A DNA stretch of 64,000 nucleotides from Burkholderiales bacterium (lineage in GTDB: Bacteria; Pseudomonadota; Gammaproteobacteria; Burkholderiales; Burkholderiaceae_C). The notes beneath the pieces were generated by a model that made no database searches, was not told the DNA's origin, and saw only the letters and a program-made list of their open reading frames with translations. Shown here piece by piece: positions 16,185-24,671 of this stretch. The stretch's first letter is position 1. The number at the start of each line of letters is the position of its first letter. The translations under genes and the position numbers were made by a program. The DNA is taken from positions 248,001-312,000 of the forward strand of contig JAECRL010000001.1 of the NCBI GenBank assembly GCA_016000265.1, read 5' to 3'.

Positions 16185-16886
16185 TCAGATGCTCAAGGAT
16201 CTGGCGAGTGCTTCAGCCCGTTCAGCAAGCGGGAGCAGTACAGGCATCGCGACGACCACCCCAACGAGCAACAACCCTAGGCCGCGTGATCTCGCCGAGT
16301 CGTTGTCGTCGTCAGCCAAAACAAACATCATCCTCAGAACGGACCAGACAACTGCCGCATGCATTGCAGCCAGAGCCACCACGAATGAGAAACCCAACGC
16401 ATTGCGCCAGTATCCAGTGACCAGGGCCAGTGTGGCAAAGCATGCTGATGCAGTGGCGACAAACATCAGCCCGCTCATGAGCGTTACATAGCAGCCTGTC
16501 ACTACCTTCGTTAGCGCGTCACCTGGTGTGCTGTCCAAGCCGCCATTTTTGATTCGACTGACGCCAGTCAAGAAGGTCAACATCAACAGTGCCGCCATCC
16601 ACAACATGGGACTCAGCAACTCGCCCACGAAGGCTTCAAGCGTTTTGTTCGCCGAGTGTTTGCCAAATACATCAAGCATCTCAATAGCGAACGCAGGCAG
16701 CTCGTGGATGTGTTCCAAGTAGGACAACGTGCCGCCGCCCATGCCAACGGCGATTCCAATCCAGCGCCCAGCGCTTGTTTGGCGCCAAACAAATTCGGGC
16801 GTCACCAGATAGGGCCGTCCCAGCCCGAACTCCAGCATTCCCCAGCTCACTGGCTTGCGTACCCGCCTGAACATCGGTCTCGTCAT
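16185..16886 (-). CDS. Hypothetical multi-pass membrane protein
   Basis: A 233-residue protein with about four strongly hydrophobic segments: SPMLWMAALLMLTFLTG, the VTLMSGLMFVATASACFATL region, FSFVVALAAMHAAVVWSVL and GLGLLLVGVVVAMPVLLPLA. The N-terminal ~80 residues are soluble-like and the C-terminus is short and polar. It is an inner-membrane protein in the decayed right half of the island. I do not recognise the family. The 270 bp between it and the upstream lipoprotein contain nothing I can identify. Confidence 0.65.
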   Translation of the reverse strand: MTRPMFRRVRKPVSWGMLEFGLGRPYLVTPEFVWRQTSAGRWIGIAVGMGGGTLSYLEHIHELPAFAIEMLDVFGKHSANKTLEAFVGELLSPMLWMAALLMLTFLTGVSRIKNGGLDSTPGDALTKVVTGCYVTLMSGLMFVATASACFATLALVTGYWRNALGFSFVVALAAMHAAVVWSVLRMMFVLADDDNDSARSRGLGLLLVGVVVAMPVLLPLAERAEALARSLSI

Positions 16887-17131
16887 CTTGGCCCCGGTTG
16901 ATTTGATCTGAATGGCGACTACATCTTATGTGTTGGCCCTATCAAGAGCTACGACGCAGATCACGCGCTGAAGTAACGAAGAGTTATTTGTGCCGCAGCT
17001 GTGGCGGCATGTCGGCCTGTGGCCGCAACAGGACGCCAACGAAGCCATCTCAACGCTGGACGCAAACATTCACGCCCTGTCCCCAATATGGCCGCTGGCC
17101 GCGATTCCTGGCGAAATCGCAACCAACGGCC

Positions 17132-17169
17132 ACATTCTTTGTGCTTTGGAAAGACAGCACAAAGAATGT
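17132..17169. repeat. 14-bp perfect inverted repeat in a non-coding stretch
   Basis: ACATTCTTTGTGCT and AGCACAAAGAATGT are exact reverse complements around a 10-nt loop. The surrounding 16887-17450 stretch has no ORF I would defend; its notable content is this hairpin and the phased repeats at 17218-17325. No T-tract follows, so a simple terminator is unlikely. Confidence 0.7.
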
Positions 17170-17217
17170 TCAGGGCTGCTGGGGACAAACCGATTTGATG
17201 TTGCGTCCATCCAAGAA

Positions 17218-17325
17218 TGTGGCTGACATGGCGTCAACCCTGTGCCAACAGAGTGTCAGCAATGTGGCGTCTTGATGGCGCGCACTGTGTCAGGTCTGTG
17301 TGAAGCCTGTGTCATCCATGTGCGA
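17218..17325 (+). repeat. Array of TGTG-type units at ~11-bp spacing
   Basis: Short units TGTGGCT, TGGCGTC, TGTGCCA, AGTGTCA, TGTGGCG, (weak unit at ~17274), TGTGTCA, TGTGTGA, TGTGTCA and TGTGCGA start at 17218, 17229, 17241, 17252, 17263, 17286, 17297, 17308 and 17319. The 11-bp step is about one helical turn. Related TGTG units occur at 16989, 17000 and 17364. It could be a phased binding array or iteron-like region; chance is not excluded. Confidence 0.45.
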
Positions 17326-17450
17326 ACAACCAGCCGATGCGCTGTCAACATGTTGCCGATCAGTGTGTGATCAGTTGCGCGCATGCGCTAATCTCTGCGG
17401 CCCGAGGCAGGCTTCGGAAGCATCTAAAAATCTTCAAGGGATCAAACATC

Positions 17451-18038
17451 ATGCAAGTGACTCATCTCGTTCGCGCAGTCATCGTGGCGGCAACCTCTAC
17501 GGCTTTAACTGGGTGTCTGGTGCCGGAAAAGTTCAACGCCTCGGTAACCGTTCGCCCTGATGGCGCCTACACCTACAAATACCAGGGCACAGCAGTGCAT
17601 ATGCTGGCAGCCATGGAGATCAAGAAAAGCGGGAGCTTGAGCGCCAAGGCGGAAAGCCAGCTCAAGGCAGATGCCGATAAGGCGGCAAAAGCGCCGGGCG
17701 TCAAGAAGCTGACCTATCAAGGTTCAGGCCGATATGAAGTGTCGGTTGACCGTGACTTGAAGGTGGGGCAGCGGGCGGAGGTCTTGAGCATCGTCTCCCT
17801 GACCACGTCGAAAGATGGCGTGTACACCCTGTCGGCATCTCAGTTGAAGGAGAAAGAACGAGCTGAACTGATGGGCCTGGGCATCAAGGTAGATGGCACC
17901 GTGGAGGTGACGCTTCCTGCCAATGCAAAGGTGCTGACGCAGAACGCAAGTAGCACGCCGGGCCTGTTTTCAAAGTCCTTTTCGTGGAAGGTCAATGGGT
18001 ACGATGCCAAGCCTGCGATGACCTTTACCCTGAATTGA
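17451..18038 (+). CDS. Putative lipoprotein
   Basis: A 195-residue protein with a signal peptide and lipobox (MQVTHLVRAVIVAATSTALT followed by GC, Cys near residue 22). The mature region is a soluble, beta-rich sequence (FNASVTVRPDGAYTYKYQG, later LFSKSFSWKVNGYD) with no Cys pairs and a Lys/Ala helix in the middle. I start at ATG 17451 because the signal peptide begins there; AAGGG lies 10 nt upstream, and the longer frame lacks a signal. It is an envelope protein of unknown role at the right side of the island, preceded by the phased TGTG array. Confidence 0.75.
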   Translation: MQVTHLVRAVIVAATSTALTGCLVPEKFNASVTVRPDGAYTYKYQGTAVHMLAAMEIKKSGSLSAKAESQLKADADKAAKAPGVKKLTYQGSGRYEVSVDRDLKVGQRAEVLSIVSLTTSKDGVYTLSASQLKEKERAELMGLGIKVDGTVEVTLPANAKVLTQNASSTPGLFSKSFSWKVNGYDAKPAMTFTLN

Positions 18039-18144
18039 TAAGTGCAGGCCCTTTGCGAGTAAGTCATCGGGACCGATACATTGACTGTAATGTCCCGTAG
18101 CAAATGGGCTCGGGTGACCAGCTTGCTGTCGTGGCATCCGCCTA

Positions 18145-18612
18145 TTACGGGCGGACACGTCCTGTCTCATCTGAATTGCGATCATCCCACTCGCGGCGGG
18201 CATGGTTGAAGACGGCGGACAGCACATCAATTTCACGATTGACGGTGGCGCCACTGACTTGCTTGAGGCGGCGGTCTCGCCAACTGGCGACCGCACTGCT
18301 GGTGACTGCCGACATCTTGAGCTTGGGCAGGGTCGCGTCTTTCATGATGACGTCGATCTTCACGGACTCGATGTCGGCCGATTTCTTGGACGGCGTGACC
18401 TCCGTTTGATAGCGGCGCAGAATGGCTCCGAGGGTGTTCTTCTCAGCCTCGCGCCGATCCACCACACCGCCCGTGTCGGCGGCACGCTCCAGCTCACGAA
18501 CCCACTTCTCGGCGTCCTCTTTGTAGGAGAAGGTGCGTGACTGTGCGGGGTAGCCCTTGCGCCGCACCTTGGCTTGCCACTGCAATTCGCCGCGTTTCGT
18601 GATCGTGCCCAT
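18145..18612 (-). pseudogene. Truncated tyrosine integrase (N-terminal part only)
   Basis: The 155 residues from ATG 18612 match the N-terminal arm-binding domain (MGTITKRGELQWQAKVRRKG, then SRTFSYKEDAEKWVRELE) and the core-binding domain (VTSSAVASWRDRRLKQVSGA, VNREIDVLSAVFNHARREW) of phage-type integrases. After HARREW the family sequence ends and a stop follows 13 residues later. The catalytic domain with its Arg, His and Tyr residues is missing. It lies next to the right attachment repeat and reads into the island, the expected place for the integrase that inserted this element. The fragment could still bind DNA but not recombine it. Confidence 0.85.
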
Positions 18613-18619
18613 GTCTCTT

Positions 18620-18639
18620 GTGTCCCAAATTTGTCCCAA
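18620..18639 (+). repeat. Putative integrase arm-type site, right
   Basis: Identical 20-mer to 4670-4689 (two TGTCCCAA units, 11 bp apart, same orientation). It ends 7 nt from the integrase ATG, so it overlaps where the int promoter or leader should be, and lies 50 bp from the att core. Confidence 0.6.
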
Positions 18640-18689
18640 TTAATGCTGAGGCAGCTTAGAGCACTATTGAATACTGGTAAAGTTCCCAG

Positions 18690-18739
18690 CGTTCGGGACG
18701 TAGAGGCCGGAGGTTCGAATCCTCTCACCCCGACCAGGA
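18690..18739 (+). repeat. attR: displaced 3' end of tRNA-Pro
   Basis: A 50-bp perfect copy of 4530-4579, starting inside the anticodon stem. The 5' half of a tRNA is absent here, so this is not a second tRNA gene. Confidence 0.93.
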
Positions 18740-18744
18740 TTCAC

Positions 18745-18775
18745 AAAAAGCCGTTCCATGGGGACGGCTTTTTTG
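18745..18775 (+). terminator. Original tRNA-Pro terminator, displaced
   Basis: AAAAAGCCGTTCC-atg-GGGACGGCTTTTTT forms an 8-bp GC-rich stem (one G-T pair) extended by A/T pairs and ends in six T. By position relative to attR it is the pre-insertion terminator of tRNA-Pro. Confidence 0.75.
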
Positions 18776-18912
18776 TTTCCAGGTGTCAATGTGCGAGTGT
18801 TTGCCTGCAGACACCTGGCGCCACACCTGTCTAGACTGTGTTCAAAACCAGGGCACCACGGCCCCAGCCGTGTTCGACCCTGCACCCACACAAATCAGAC
18901 GGGGGTTGCGCC

Positions 18913-19806
18913 ATGAACGCACAGTCGGGGTTCTCCATCGCGCCGGAGCTCTACCGAGCCTGGCTTCGCCTGGCCTGGTTCGCGCGCAGCACATTCGGCG
19001 TCAGGGCCCGGGGCATCGGCTGGATGGCCAACCGGGTTCGCGAGGGCTTCGACTTCCGTTTCCAGGGTGTGCCGTTCCACTTCTCGCCCGAGGCCGCTCG
19101 CAGCTACTGCCTGATCCCGGCGGGCATCCCCAACGAGCCCGAGACCCACCGATTCCTGCGCCGCGTCTTGTCGGACCGCAGCGGGGTGCTGTTCATCGAC
19201 GTCGGCGCCAGCATCGGCGAGTTCGCCCTCCCGATGGCCGTGCACCCGGCGGTCTCCCAGGTGCTGGCCTTCGAGCCCCACCCCCAGAGTTGCCAGGCCT
19301 TGAGGGCATCGGCTCGCTTGTCGCCCCAAGGTCGGTTGGAAATCATCCAGAAGGGCGTGGCCGCCCGCACGGGCCAGGCGAGTTTCGACACCAGCCAGTC
19401 GGCCCCCACCGCCGCGGGCCTCACTCAGGTTGAGGCCCCAGGGGGCGCGGAGTCGACCGAGCACATCGAGGTGTGCATGCTCGATGAGGTGGTCGACCCC
19501 GATGACGTGCGACCCGTGGTGATGCTCATCGACATCGAAGGCGGCGAGCTGGATGCGATGACGGGCGCCATGGGCCTCATCGAGCAGCGCAACCCCCTGA
19601 TCATCTTTGAGTACAACGAGACCACGCGTCGTCATTTCGACCTAGCGCAGGCCCGTGAACTGCTGGGCGAGGGCTACCGCCTGTTTCGCATGCGCTCCGG
19701 CGACGGGCTGCTGGACAGCCAGTTCGAGTCGACCTGGAACGTCGTGGCCTTGCCCATCCGCGGGCACTGGCGTGCCCTGCGCACGCAGGCTGCCTTGTTC
19801 GCCTGA
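18913..19806 (+). CDS. FkbM-family methyltransferase
   Basis: A 297-residue SAM-dependent methyltransferase. Motif I is LFIDVGASIGEFALPM (near residue 95), followed by LAFEPHPQSCQAL, with the family acidic motif VVMLIDIEGGELDAM near residue 205 and IIFEYNE after it. FkbM proteins O-methylate sugars, polyketides or other small molecules; the substrate here cannot be told. The start is ATG 18913, since the reading upstream is not conserved. It is the first chromosomal gene after the island, so it was the original neighbour of tRNA-Pro, downstream of its terminator. It is probably transcribed alone. Confidence 0.85.
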   Translation: MNAQSGFSIAPELYRAWLRLAWFARSTFGVRARGIGWMANRVREGFDFRFQGVPFHFSPEAARSYCLIPAGIPNEPETHRFLRRVLSDRSGVLFIDVGASIGEFALPMAVHPAVSQVLAFEPHPQSCQALRASARLSPQGRLEIIQKGVAARTGQASFDTSQSAPTAAGLTQVEAPGGAESTEHIEVCMLDEVVDPDDVRPVVMLIDIEGGELDAMTGAMGLIEQRNPLIIFEYNETTRRHFDLAQARELLGEGYRLFRMRSGDGLLDSQFESTWNVVALPIRGHWRALRTQAALFA

Positions 19807-19839
19807 CGGGGCCTGGAGGCCGGGGCAGGCAGGTCGGCA

Positions 19840-20631
19840 TCACCCCGCTTGACGAAGCGCATCCAGGAGGGTGCGCAACTCGGTGTCGGCCCGCTCTCGG
19901 TGCCGCGCCATGGCCTGCTGCACCGTGTGGGCGTCGGCGCGTTCGCGGTGGCCGTTGCGCGCCCGGCTGATGAGCCGCAGCGTCGGGTGCAAGGCGTGCA
20001 AGGCATCGAGCTCGGACAGCGCGTCGTGACGCTCTGACATGAGGCGCAGGGCCTCGGTGCGTGCGTCGGGTGTGAGCTCGTCCAGAGAGACCAGCAGACC
20101 TTGTGGGGCTCGCCCCGTGCGGGTGGTCACGCTGAGGGTGATTTGCTGCGACTCGCAGCGCACGCCCGCAAGCAGGCGGGGCGAAGCCTCCGGGTCCGGG
20201 GTGATGGCGACCTGACCGTCCGGGCCCGTGCGCCAGGTCAGGCCGCGCGCTCGCGCGGCGTCTCGCCCGAGCGGCTCGGTGCGCAGGCGGTCGGTGTCGA
20301 AGGCGACCTGCGGCAGGGCGTCCAGCGGGGCGTGAAGCAAGTCGTGAAGCTGAACCCAGCGGAGGTCTGGCGTGGGGTCGGTGGCGGCGGACGCGCCAGG
20401 TGTGGCAGGTGCCGTGGGTGCGTCAGGCCCGTCGCCCCAAGGGGACGCCACGAACTGCAGCACGTCGGTGACGCCGCAGTACACGGCGGCCCGCAGGGCG
20501 AGTGCTTCAGTTCGGGCTTGCCCCGGGCTCACCGCGTAGAACGGGTGCGCCCCCAGCGGCAGGCTCAGGTCGGGTGCCCCCAGCGGGATCAGGCGGCCCA
20601 ATTCGATGGCCCTGTCGATGTAGATGTCCAT
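19840..20631 (-). CDS. Hypothetical protein
   Basis: A 263-residue soluble protein starting MDIYIDRAIELGRLIPLGAP, with a Pro/Ala-rich linker around residues 80-100 (DAPTAPATPGASAA) and a C-terminal half rich in Arg and Leu that may form helices (ELDALHALHPTLRLISRAR). No signal peptide, membrane segment or catalytic motif is visible. I do not recognise a family. A Met 11 codons upstream (MRHVNQPGVAA) is an alternative start. It follows the membrane protein gene on the same strand after about 85 bp. Confidence 0.65.
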   Translation of the reverse strand: MDIYIDRAIELGRLIPLGAPDLSLPLGAHPFYAVSPGQARTEALALRAAVYCGVTDVLQFVASPWGDGPDAPTAPATPGASAATDPTPDLRWVQLHDLLHAPLDALPQVAFDTDRLRTEPLGRDAARARGLTWRTGPDGQVAITPDPEASPRLLAGVRCESQQITLSVTTRTGRAPQGLLVSLDELTPDARTEALRLMSERHDALSELDALHALHPTLRLISRARNGHRERADAHTVQQAMARHRERADTELRTLLDALRQAG

Positions 20632-20717
20632 GGCGGCAACCCCTGGCTGATTCACGTGACGCATTGCACGCAGACAAGCCAAAGTTTGCCACACGGGCGG
20701 CCCGCCCGCGAGGGGGC

Positions 20718-21341
20718 TCAGCCCGCCACTGCGTTGAGCTCGTCGTCGAGGTCTGCACCACTTTGGCGCGCGGTGGGGCGCGGCGCCGAGCGGGGCGCCA
20801 TCAACATGGGGCGCACCCAACGCAGCGACACGGTGATGGCGGCCGACACGGCCAGGGCGTAGAGGGTCACGAAGCCGCTGAAGCCCAGGATCGGGGCCCA
20901 GGCCTTGGCCACGCCCAGGAAGATGGCGTAGCCCCAGGAGGCCGCGCTCACGGCGCCCAGGATGGCCGCCAGGCGCACCTGCTGCTCGGTCGGTTGACGC
21001 TGGCCGCCCAGTGCGCTGAGCGTGTAGCGGTGCAGCAGGAACCCATTGGCCGTCAGGATGAGGACCACGGTCAGCTTGGCCTGCAGCTTGGGGGCTTTCG
21101 ACAGGATCAGCGAGGTGGTGGACAGGTCCAGGGCGATGATCGACAGCCCCGTCAGCCACAGGCCGCACAGCGACCAGGTGACGGCTTTGCTGGCTTTGAT
21201 CATCAGGTCGCGGTTGACCGGGCGGTGCCTCAGGATGGCGTAGTCGCCGAAGGCGATGGAGATGCCGGCGGCCAGCATCGCGGCCAGGTGAAAGAAAATC
21301 AGCAGGGAGCGGATGAGTTCGAAAGCTTGGGGGTGCTGCAT
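20718..21341 (-). CDS. Integral membrane protein, uncharacterised
   Basis: A 207-residue protein with four to five hydrophobic helices: LLIFFHLAAMLAAGISIAFG, AVTWSLCGLWLTGLSIIALD, AKLTVVLILTANGFLLHRY, LAAILGAVSAASWGYAIFLG and FSGFVTLYALAVSAAITV. His residues in helix 1 (FFHLAAM) and helix 3 (LLHRYT) could be heme or metal ligands, but this is a guess. The C-terminus is polar. The start ATG has AGGAGG-like bases upstream (rc of cctcctggg). The function is unknown. Confidence 0.72.
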   Translation of the reverse strand: MQHPQAFELIRSLLIFFHLAAMLAAGISIAFGDYAILRHRPVNRDLMIKASKAVTWSLCGLWLTGLSIIALDLSTTSLILSKAPKLQAKLTVVLILTANGFLLHRYTLSALGGQRQPTEQQVRLAAILGAVSAASWGYAIFLGVAKAWAPILGFSGFVTLYALAVSAAITVSLRWVRPMLMAPRSAPRPTARQSGADLDDELNAVAG

Positions 21342-21503
21342 GGGGGTCCTCCTGGGTTCACAGCGGGCTGTTGATCGCCCTTTTCAAGGTGAGGTTGTAC
21401 CCAAGGTTCGTGCCATGCGTCACGTTCGCCCCCCAAGTTTCCGGACGTAAATTGTTTCAAGCCGTGAGAACTGTCCGCAAAGCAAACAGGCTTGTCGCAG
21501 GGC

Positions 21504-21536
21504 AAAAAAAAGCCCGACCGGTGAGGGGCGGGCTTT
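21504..21536 (-). terminator. Intrinsic terminator of ssrA
   Basis: On the minus strand AAAAGCCCGCCC and GGTCGGGC pair around a short loop, followed by eight T. It lies 8 nt past the tmRNA 3' end. Confidence 0.8.
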
Positions 21537-21544
21537 TCGGGAGG

Positions 21545-21915
21545 TGGTGGAGCCGGGGGGAATTGAACCCCCGTCCGTCAGCCATCATCGAGCAGATCTA
21601 CATGTTTAGCTGTCTGATTTGAATCTCGCCGACCTGATCGCGCAGCAGCACGCTACCAGGTCAGCCAGTCACTTGATCTCGACCTCACCCGAGTGACCCG
21701 GGTGAAGCCCAGCCTATGTGAATGACCTCTCAGCTATCGTCTTGCGACCACAGCCCAGCCCATAGGCCAACTGTTGAGAGGCTCACCGGTATTAAGCGGC
21801 GAGTGCGAACTTTTGATCGTTTGCAGTTAGTTTTTTTCCAGTGGATTTACGAGCTGACTGGTGCTCGACATGCCCTGTCCCGAATCCGCACCAACGTCGA
21901 AACCAGGTCGGCCCC
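21545..21915 (-). ncRNA. ssrA: Transfer-messenger RNA (tmRNA)
   Basis: A 371-nt RNA that rescues stalled ribosomes by acting as alanyl-tRNA and then as mRNA for a degradation tag. The ends form the tRNA-like domain: 5' GGGGCCG pairs with CGGCTCC before the 3' ACCA, and the T-arm GGTTCAATTCCCCCC is clear. The D-region GGTTTCGACGTTGGTGCGG is typical. The resume codon GCA (21822-21824) starts the tag ANDQKFALAA, ending with TAA at 21792-21794. The conserved LAA end is the signal read by ClpXP. An intrinsic terminator follows. Confidence 0.95.
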
Positions 21916-22017
21916 AGGGAAATGGGTGTCTCATTGTAGGCTGGATCCTCCAGGTCCGTTGCCTTGACGTGCTCAGGAGATGGGGTGGACCCCGGGGATT
22001 TCAAGGGGGCGCCCGAT

Positions 22018-23286
22018 TCAGGTGCCCTCAGAGGGCAACAGGGCCACACAAAAGCCGTCGAGGGCGTCTTGTTCCTCGCCAGCCAGGTCGCCAGCGGCCA
22101 TCCGGGCGGCGCGCTCGATGTGACCCAGGCGTCGGCTCAGGGCGTCTTGCACGGCTTCGGCTTCGGCGATCTGGTCGACGCCGATGGCGCCCGGGCCCCA
22201 CAAGCCGCTTTCGTTCCAGCCCTGGCGAAGCTTGTGCAGCAGGTGGCGGCTGAGGTCCGCGGCGCGTTGCAGGCCGGGGCTGGGGGCTTCGGGCAGCATG
22301 AGGTCGAGTCGGTTCATCGCGCCTTGCAGCGAGAAGTCCAGCTGCGCGAGTTGGTGCAGCAGGTCTTCACCCGATTGGCGCGCGGTCAGCGGGGCCACGA
22401 CCCGGGCAGCGGCGGCCAGCGGGCCCGCCAGGTGCTCGTCGAACTCGCCGGGCACCACCCGCAGCGCCACGCTGGCGTGGTGCAAGGTGCTGCCTGGCAG
22501 GCGCAGGGCCGCGAGGGCTTCTTCCATGGCCGACAGGAGCCGGCCCAGCGGAGACAGCTGGGGGCCGCTGAGGCGGTGTGGGTAGCCGGAGCCGTCGATG
22601 CGTTCGTGGTGTTCGGCGACGGCCCGCACGATGTCTTTGGGGTAGTCGGTGAGCTGGCCCAGCAGCAGCTGGCCGATGTGGGGGTGCACGACGAGCTGGC
22701 GGTAGGTCTCGACGTCCAGGGAGAGGGCGGCGTCGGCCTCGCCGTAGTCGGGCGCGATGTACATCTCGCCGACGTCGTGCAGCAGCCCGGCCGTCATGGC
22801 CTGGGAGACGAGGCGGTCGTCTCCCCCTTGGGCGTGCATGAGGGCGCCCGCCACGGCCATGGCGTCGAGCGCGTGCGCGAAGGCGGCGGGGCGGGCGGTT
22901 TCCACGGCGCTCAGCAGCAGTTGCACCACCGAGTGCAGGCGCACGGCGGCGCTGCCTTTGAGCAGGGCCGCGGCGTGCGGGCGCAGCAGGGGCGTCAGCG
23001 GGCCTTCGGCATCCAGCAGCTGGCGCAGCGCCGATTGCAGCGAGGCCGGTGTGACGCCGTCTTCGGCCATCAGGCAGGTCTCCAGCGGCTTGCGCAGGGA
23101 GCGGTCCATCAGCTTGCGCTGCAGGTCCTGGGAGACGGGCTGGTTGCGCGCCCAGAGCTTCATCCCGTTGATGTCGAAGATGTCGCTGGAGGCGATGATC
23201 GAGCGGGTCTCGCTGGCTTCCAGGATGGTGGCCAGGGCATGGGGGTTGGCCACCTTGAAATCGGTGTCCGCGGCGGATGGGCTCAT
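22018..23286 (-). CDS. HD-GYP domain protein (putative c-di-GMP phosphodiesterase)
   Basis: A 422-residue cytosolic protein. The N-terminal ~110 residues lack recognised motifs. The middle holds the HD-GYP core: GLLHDVGEMY (HD pair, near residue 170), VHPHIGQLLL, and EHHERIDGSGYPHRLSG (near residue 225), which keeps the HHExxDGxGYP signature. Such domains hydrolyse cyclic di-GMP. The C-terminal ~170 residues (to LLPSEGT) are a helical region of unknown function. It is downstream of argJ on the same strand, with a 99-bp gap. Active-site residues look intact; in vivo substrate and input are unknown. Confidence 0.8.
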   Translation of the reverse strand: MSPSAADTDFKVANPHALATILEASETRSIIASSDIFDINGMKLWARNQPVSQDLQRKLMDRSLRKPLETCLMAEDGVTPASLQSALRQLLDAEGPLTPLLRPHAAALLKGSAAVRLHSVVQLLLSAVETARPAAFAHALDAMAVAGALMHAQGGDDRLVSQAMTAGLLHDVGEMYIAPDYGEADAALSLDVETYRQLVVHPHIGQLLLGQLTDYPKDIVRAVAEHHERIDGSGYPHRLSGPQLSPLGRLLSAMEEALAALRLPGSTLHHASVALRVVPGEFDEHLAGPLAAAARVVAPLTARQSGEDLLHQLAQLDFSLQGAMNRLDLMLPEAPSPGLQRAADLSRHLLHKLRQGWNESGLWGPGAIGVDQIAEAEAVQDALSRRLGHIERAARMAAGDLAGEEQDALDGFCVALLPSEGT

Positions 23287-23385
23287 GGCGACTCCCTTCC
23301 CTGCAGAGGCAGGGCAAGGGTCATTATGAGACGCACGCCGCCGTGGCGCACACGTGGAAACGCCAGCTTCGCCCCAAAGTGCCGA

Positions 23386-24615
23386 TCAGCTGCGGTAGTC
23401 GGCGTTGATGGTGACGTAGTCGTGGGAGAGGTCGCAGGTCCACACGGTGGTGGTGGCGGTGCCGCGGGCCAGTCCGACGCGGATGGTGATCTCGGATTGC
23501 TTCATCACGCGCTGGCCGTCGGCTTCGGTGTACTCGGGGCGGCGGCCGCCTTTCGTCACCACGTGCACGTCGTCGAGGTGCAGCTCGATGAGGCTTTGGT
23601 CCAGGTCGTCGATGCCGGCGTAGCCGACCGCCGCCAGGATGCGGCCCAGGTTGGGGTCGCTGGCGAAGAACGCGGTTTTGACCAGTGGCGAGTGGGCGAT
23701 GGCGTAGGCGGCCTGGGCGCATTCGGCTTCGGTGCGCCCGCCTTCGACGGTGATGGTGATGAACTTGGTGGCGCCTTCGCCGTCGCGCACGATGGCCTGG
23801 GCCAGTTGCTGGGACACGGCGATGAGGGCGGCGCGCAGGGCCTGGCCGTCGGCGCTGTCGAGGTCGGTGATCTCGGCGTGCCTGGCCTGGCGGGTGGCGA
23901 TCAGCACGAAGGAGTCGTTCGTGGAGGTGTCGCCGTCGATGGTGATGCGGTTGAAGGAGGCGTTGGCGGCTTCGGTGACCAGGGCTTGCAGCAGGGCCGG
24001 GGCCACGTTGGCATCGGTGGCGAGGTAGCCCAGCATGGTGGCCATGTTGGGCTTGATCATGCCCGCGCCTTTGCTGATGCCGGTGATGGTGACCGCCTGG
24101 CCGCCGAGGGTGATTTGCCTGGACGCGCCCTTGGGCAGGGTGTCCGTGGTCATGATGCCTTCGGCGGCGGTGGCCCAGTGGTCGGCCTGGAGGTCGGCCA
24201 GGGCGGCGGGCAGGCCGGCTTCGATGCGCTCGACGGGCAGGGTCTCCATGATCACGCCGGTGGAAAACGGCAGGATCTGTTCGGGTGCGACGTTGAGGTG
24301 GCGGGCCAGGGCGATGCAGGTCTGGCGGGCGCGGATGAGGCCGTCTTCACCGGTGCCGGCGTTGGCGTTGCCGGTGTTGATGACCAGGGCGCGGATGTCG
24401 GCGTTGGCGGCCAGGTGCTGGCGGCACAGCTGCACGGGCGCGGCGCAGAAACGGTTGCGGGTGAACACGCCGGCCACGGCGCTGCCCTCGTCGAGCGCGA
24501 TCACGGTGAGGTCGCGGCGGTTGGCCTTGCGCACGCCCGCTTGGGCGATGCCCAGCTTCACGCCGGGGACAGGGTGCAGGTCAGCGGGGTTCGGGGCGGT
24601 CAGGTTGACGGGCAT
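23386..24615 (-). CDS. argJ: Bifunctional ornithine acetyltransferase/N-acetylglutamate synthase ArgJ
   Basis: A 409-residue enzyme of the cyclic arginine pathway that moves acetyl from N-acetylornithine to glutamate. The self-cleavage site is visible in [10 protein letters not shown], with the nucleophilic Thr near residue 189. Other conserved parts are [15 protein letters not shown] (near residue 80), [16 protein letters not shown] (near 210), the [15 protein letters not shown] segment and [18 protein letters not shown]. The start is the ATG at 24613-24615; the longer frame upstream shadows the response regulator. The open frame is complete. Confidence 0.95.
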   Translation of the reverse strand: MPVNLTAPNPADLHPVPGVKLGIAQAGVRKANRRDLTVIALDEGSAVAGVFTRNRFCAAPVQLCRQHLAANADIRALVINTGNANAGTGEDGLIRARQTCIALARHLNVAPEQILPFSTGVIMETLPVERIEAGLPAALADLQADHWATAAEGIMTTDTLPKGASRQITLGGQAVTITGISKGAGMIKPNMATMLGYLATDANVAPALLQALVTEAANASFNRITIDGDTSTNDSFVLIATRQARHAEITDLDSADGQALRAALIAVSQQLAQAIVRDGEGATKFITITVEGGRTEAECAQAAYAIAHSPLVKTAFFASDPNLGRILAAVGYAGIDDLDQSLIELHLDDVHVVTKGGRRPEYTEADGQRVMKQSEITIRVGLARGTATTTVWTCDLSHDYVTINADYRS

Positions 24616-24671
24616 GGTGTGGGGCTCGGGTTCTCCAGCGGGGAAGGCCGATTGTGCCGCATCGCCGTCCG

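Larger units (their letters stand above)
4530..18739. mobile_element. 14.2-kb genomic island in tRNA-Pro
   Basis: The segment is bounded by 50-bp perfect direct repeats that begin in the tRNA anticodon stem and end just past the CCA, the classic product of tyrosine-recombinase integration into a tRNA gene. Inside are an AlpA-like protein, a RepA-type replication protein, a tyrosine-recombinase-like protein, a restriction/modification-like cassette, several decayed genes, lipoproteins and, next to the right repeat, a truncated integrase. No relaxase or type IV secretion gene is visible, so it is not a self-transmissible ICE. The coding texture (lower GC, many small or broken genes) differs from the flanks. 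The boundaries are seen directly; loss of mobility is inferred. Confidence 0.93.

Noticed and set aside
4530-18739. An integrative conjugative element or intact prophage.
   Set aside because: No relaxase, coupling protein, mating-pair or phage structural gene is visible in the 14 kb.
18690-18739. A second tRNA-Pro gene.
   Set aside because: Only the 3' part is present; D-arm and 5' acceptor strand are absent. It is the att repeat.
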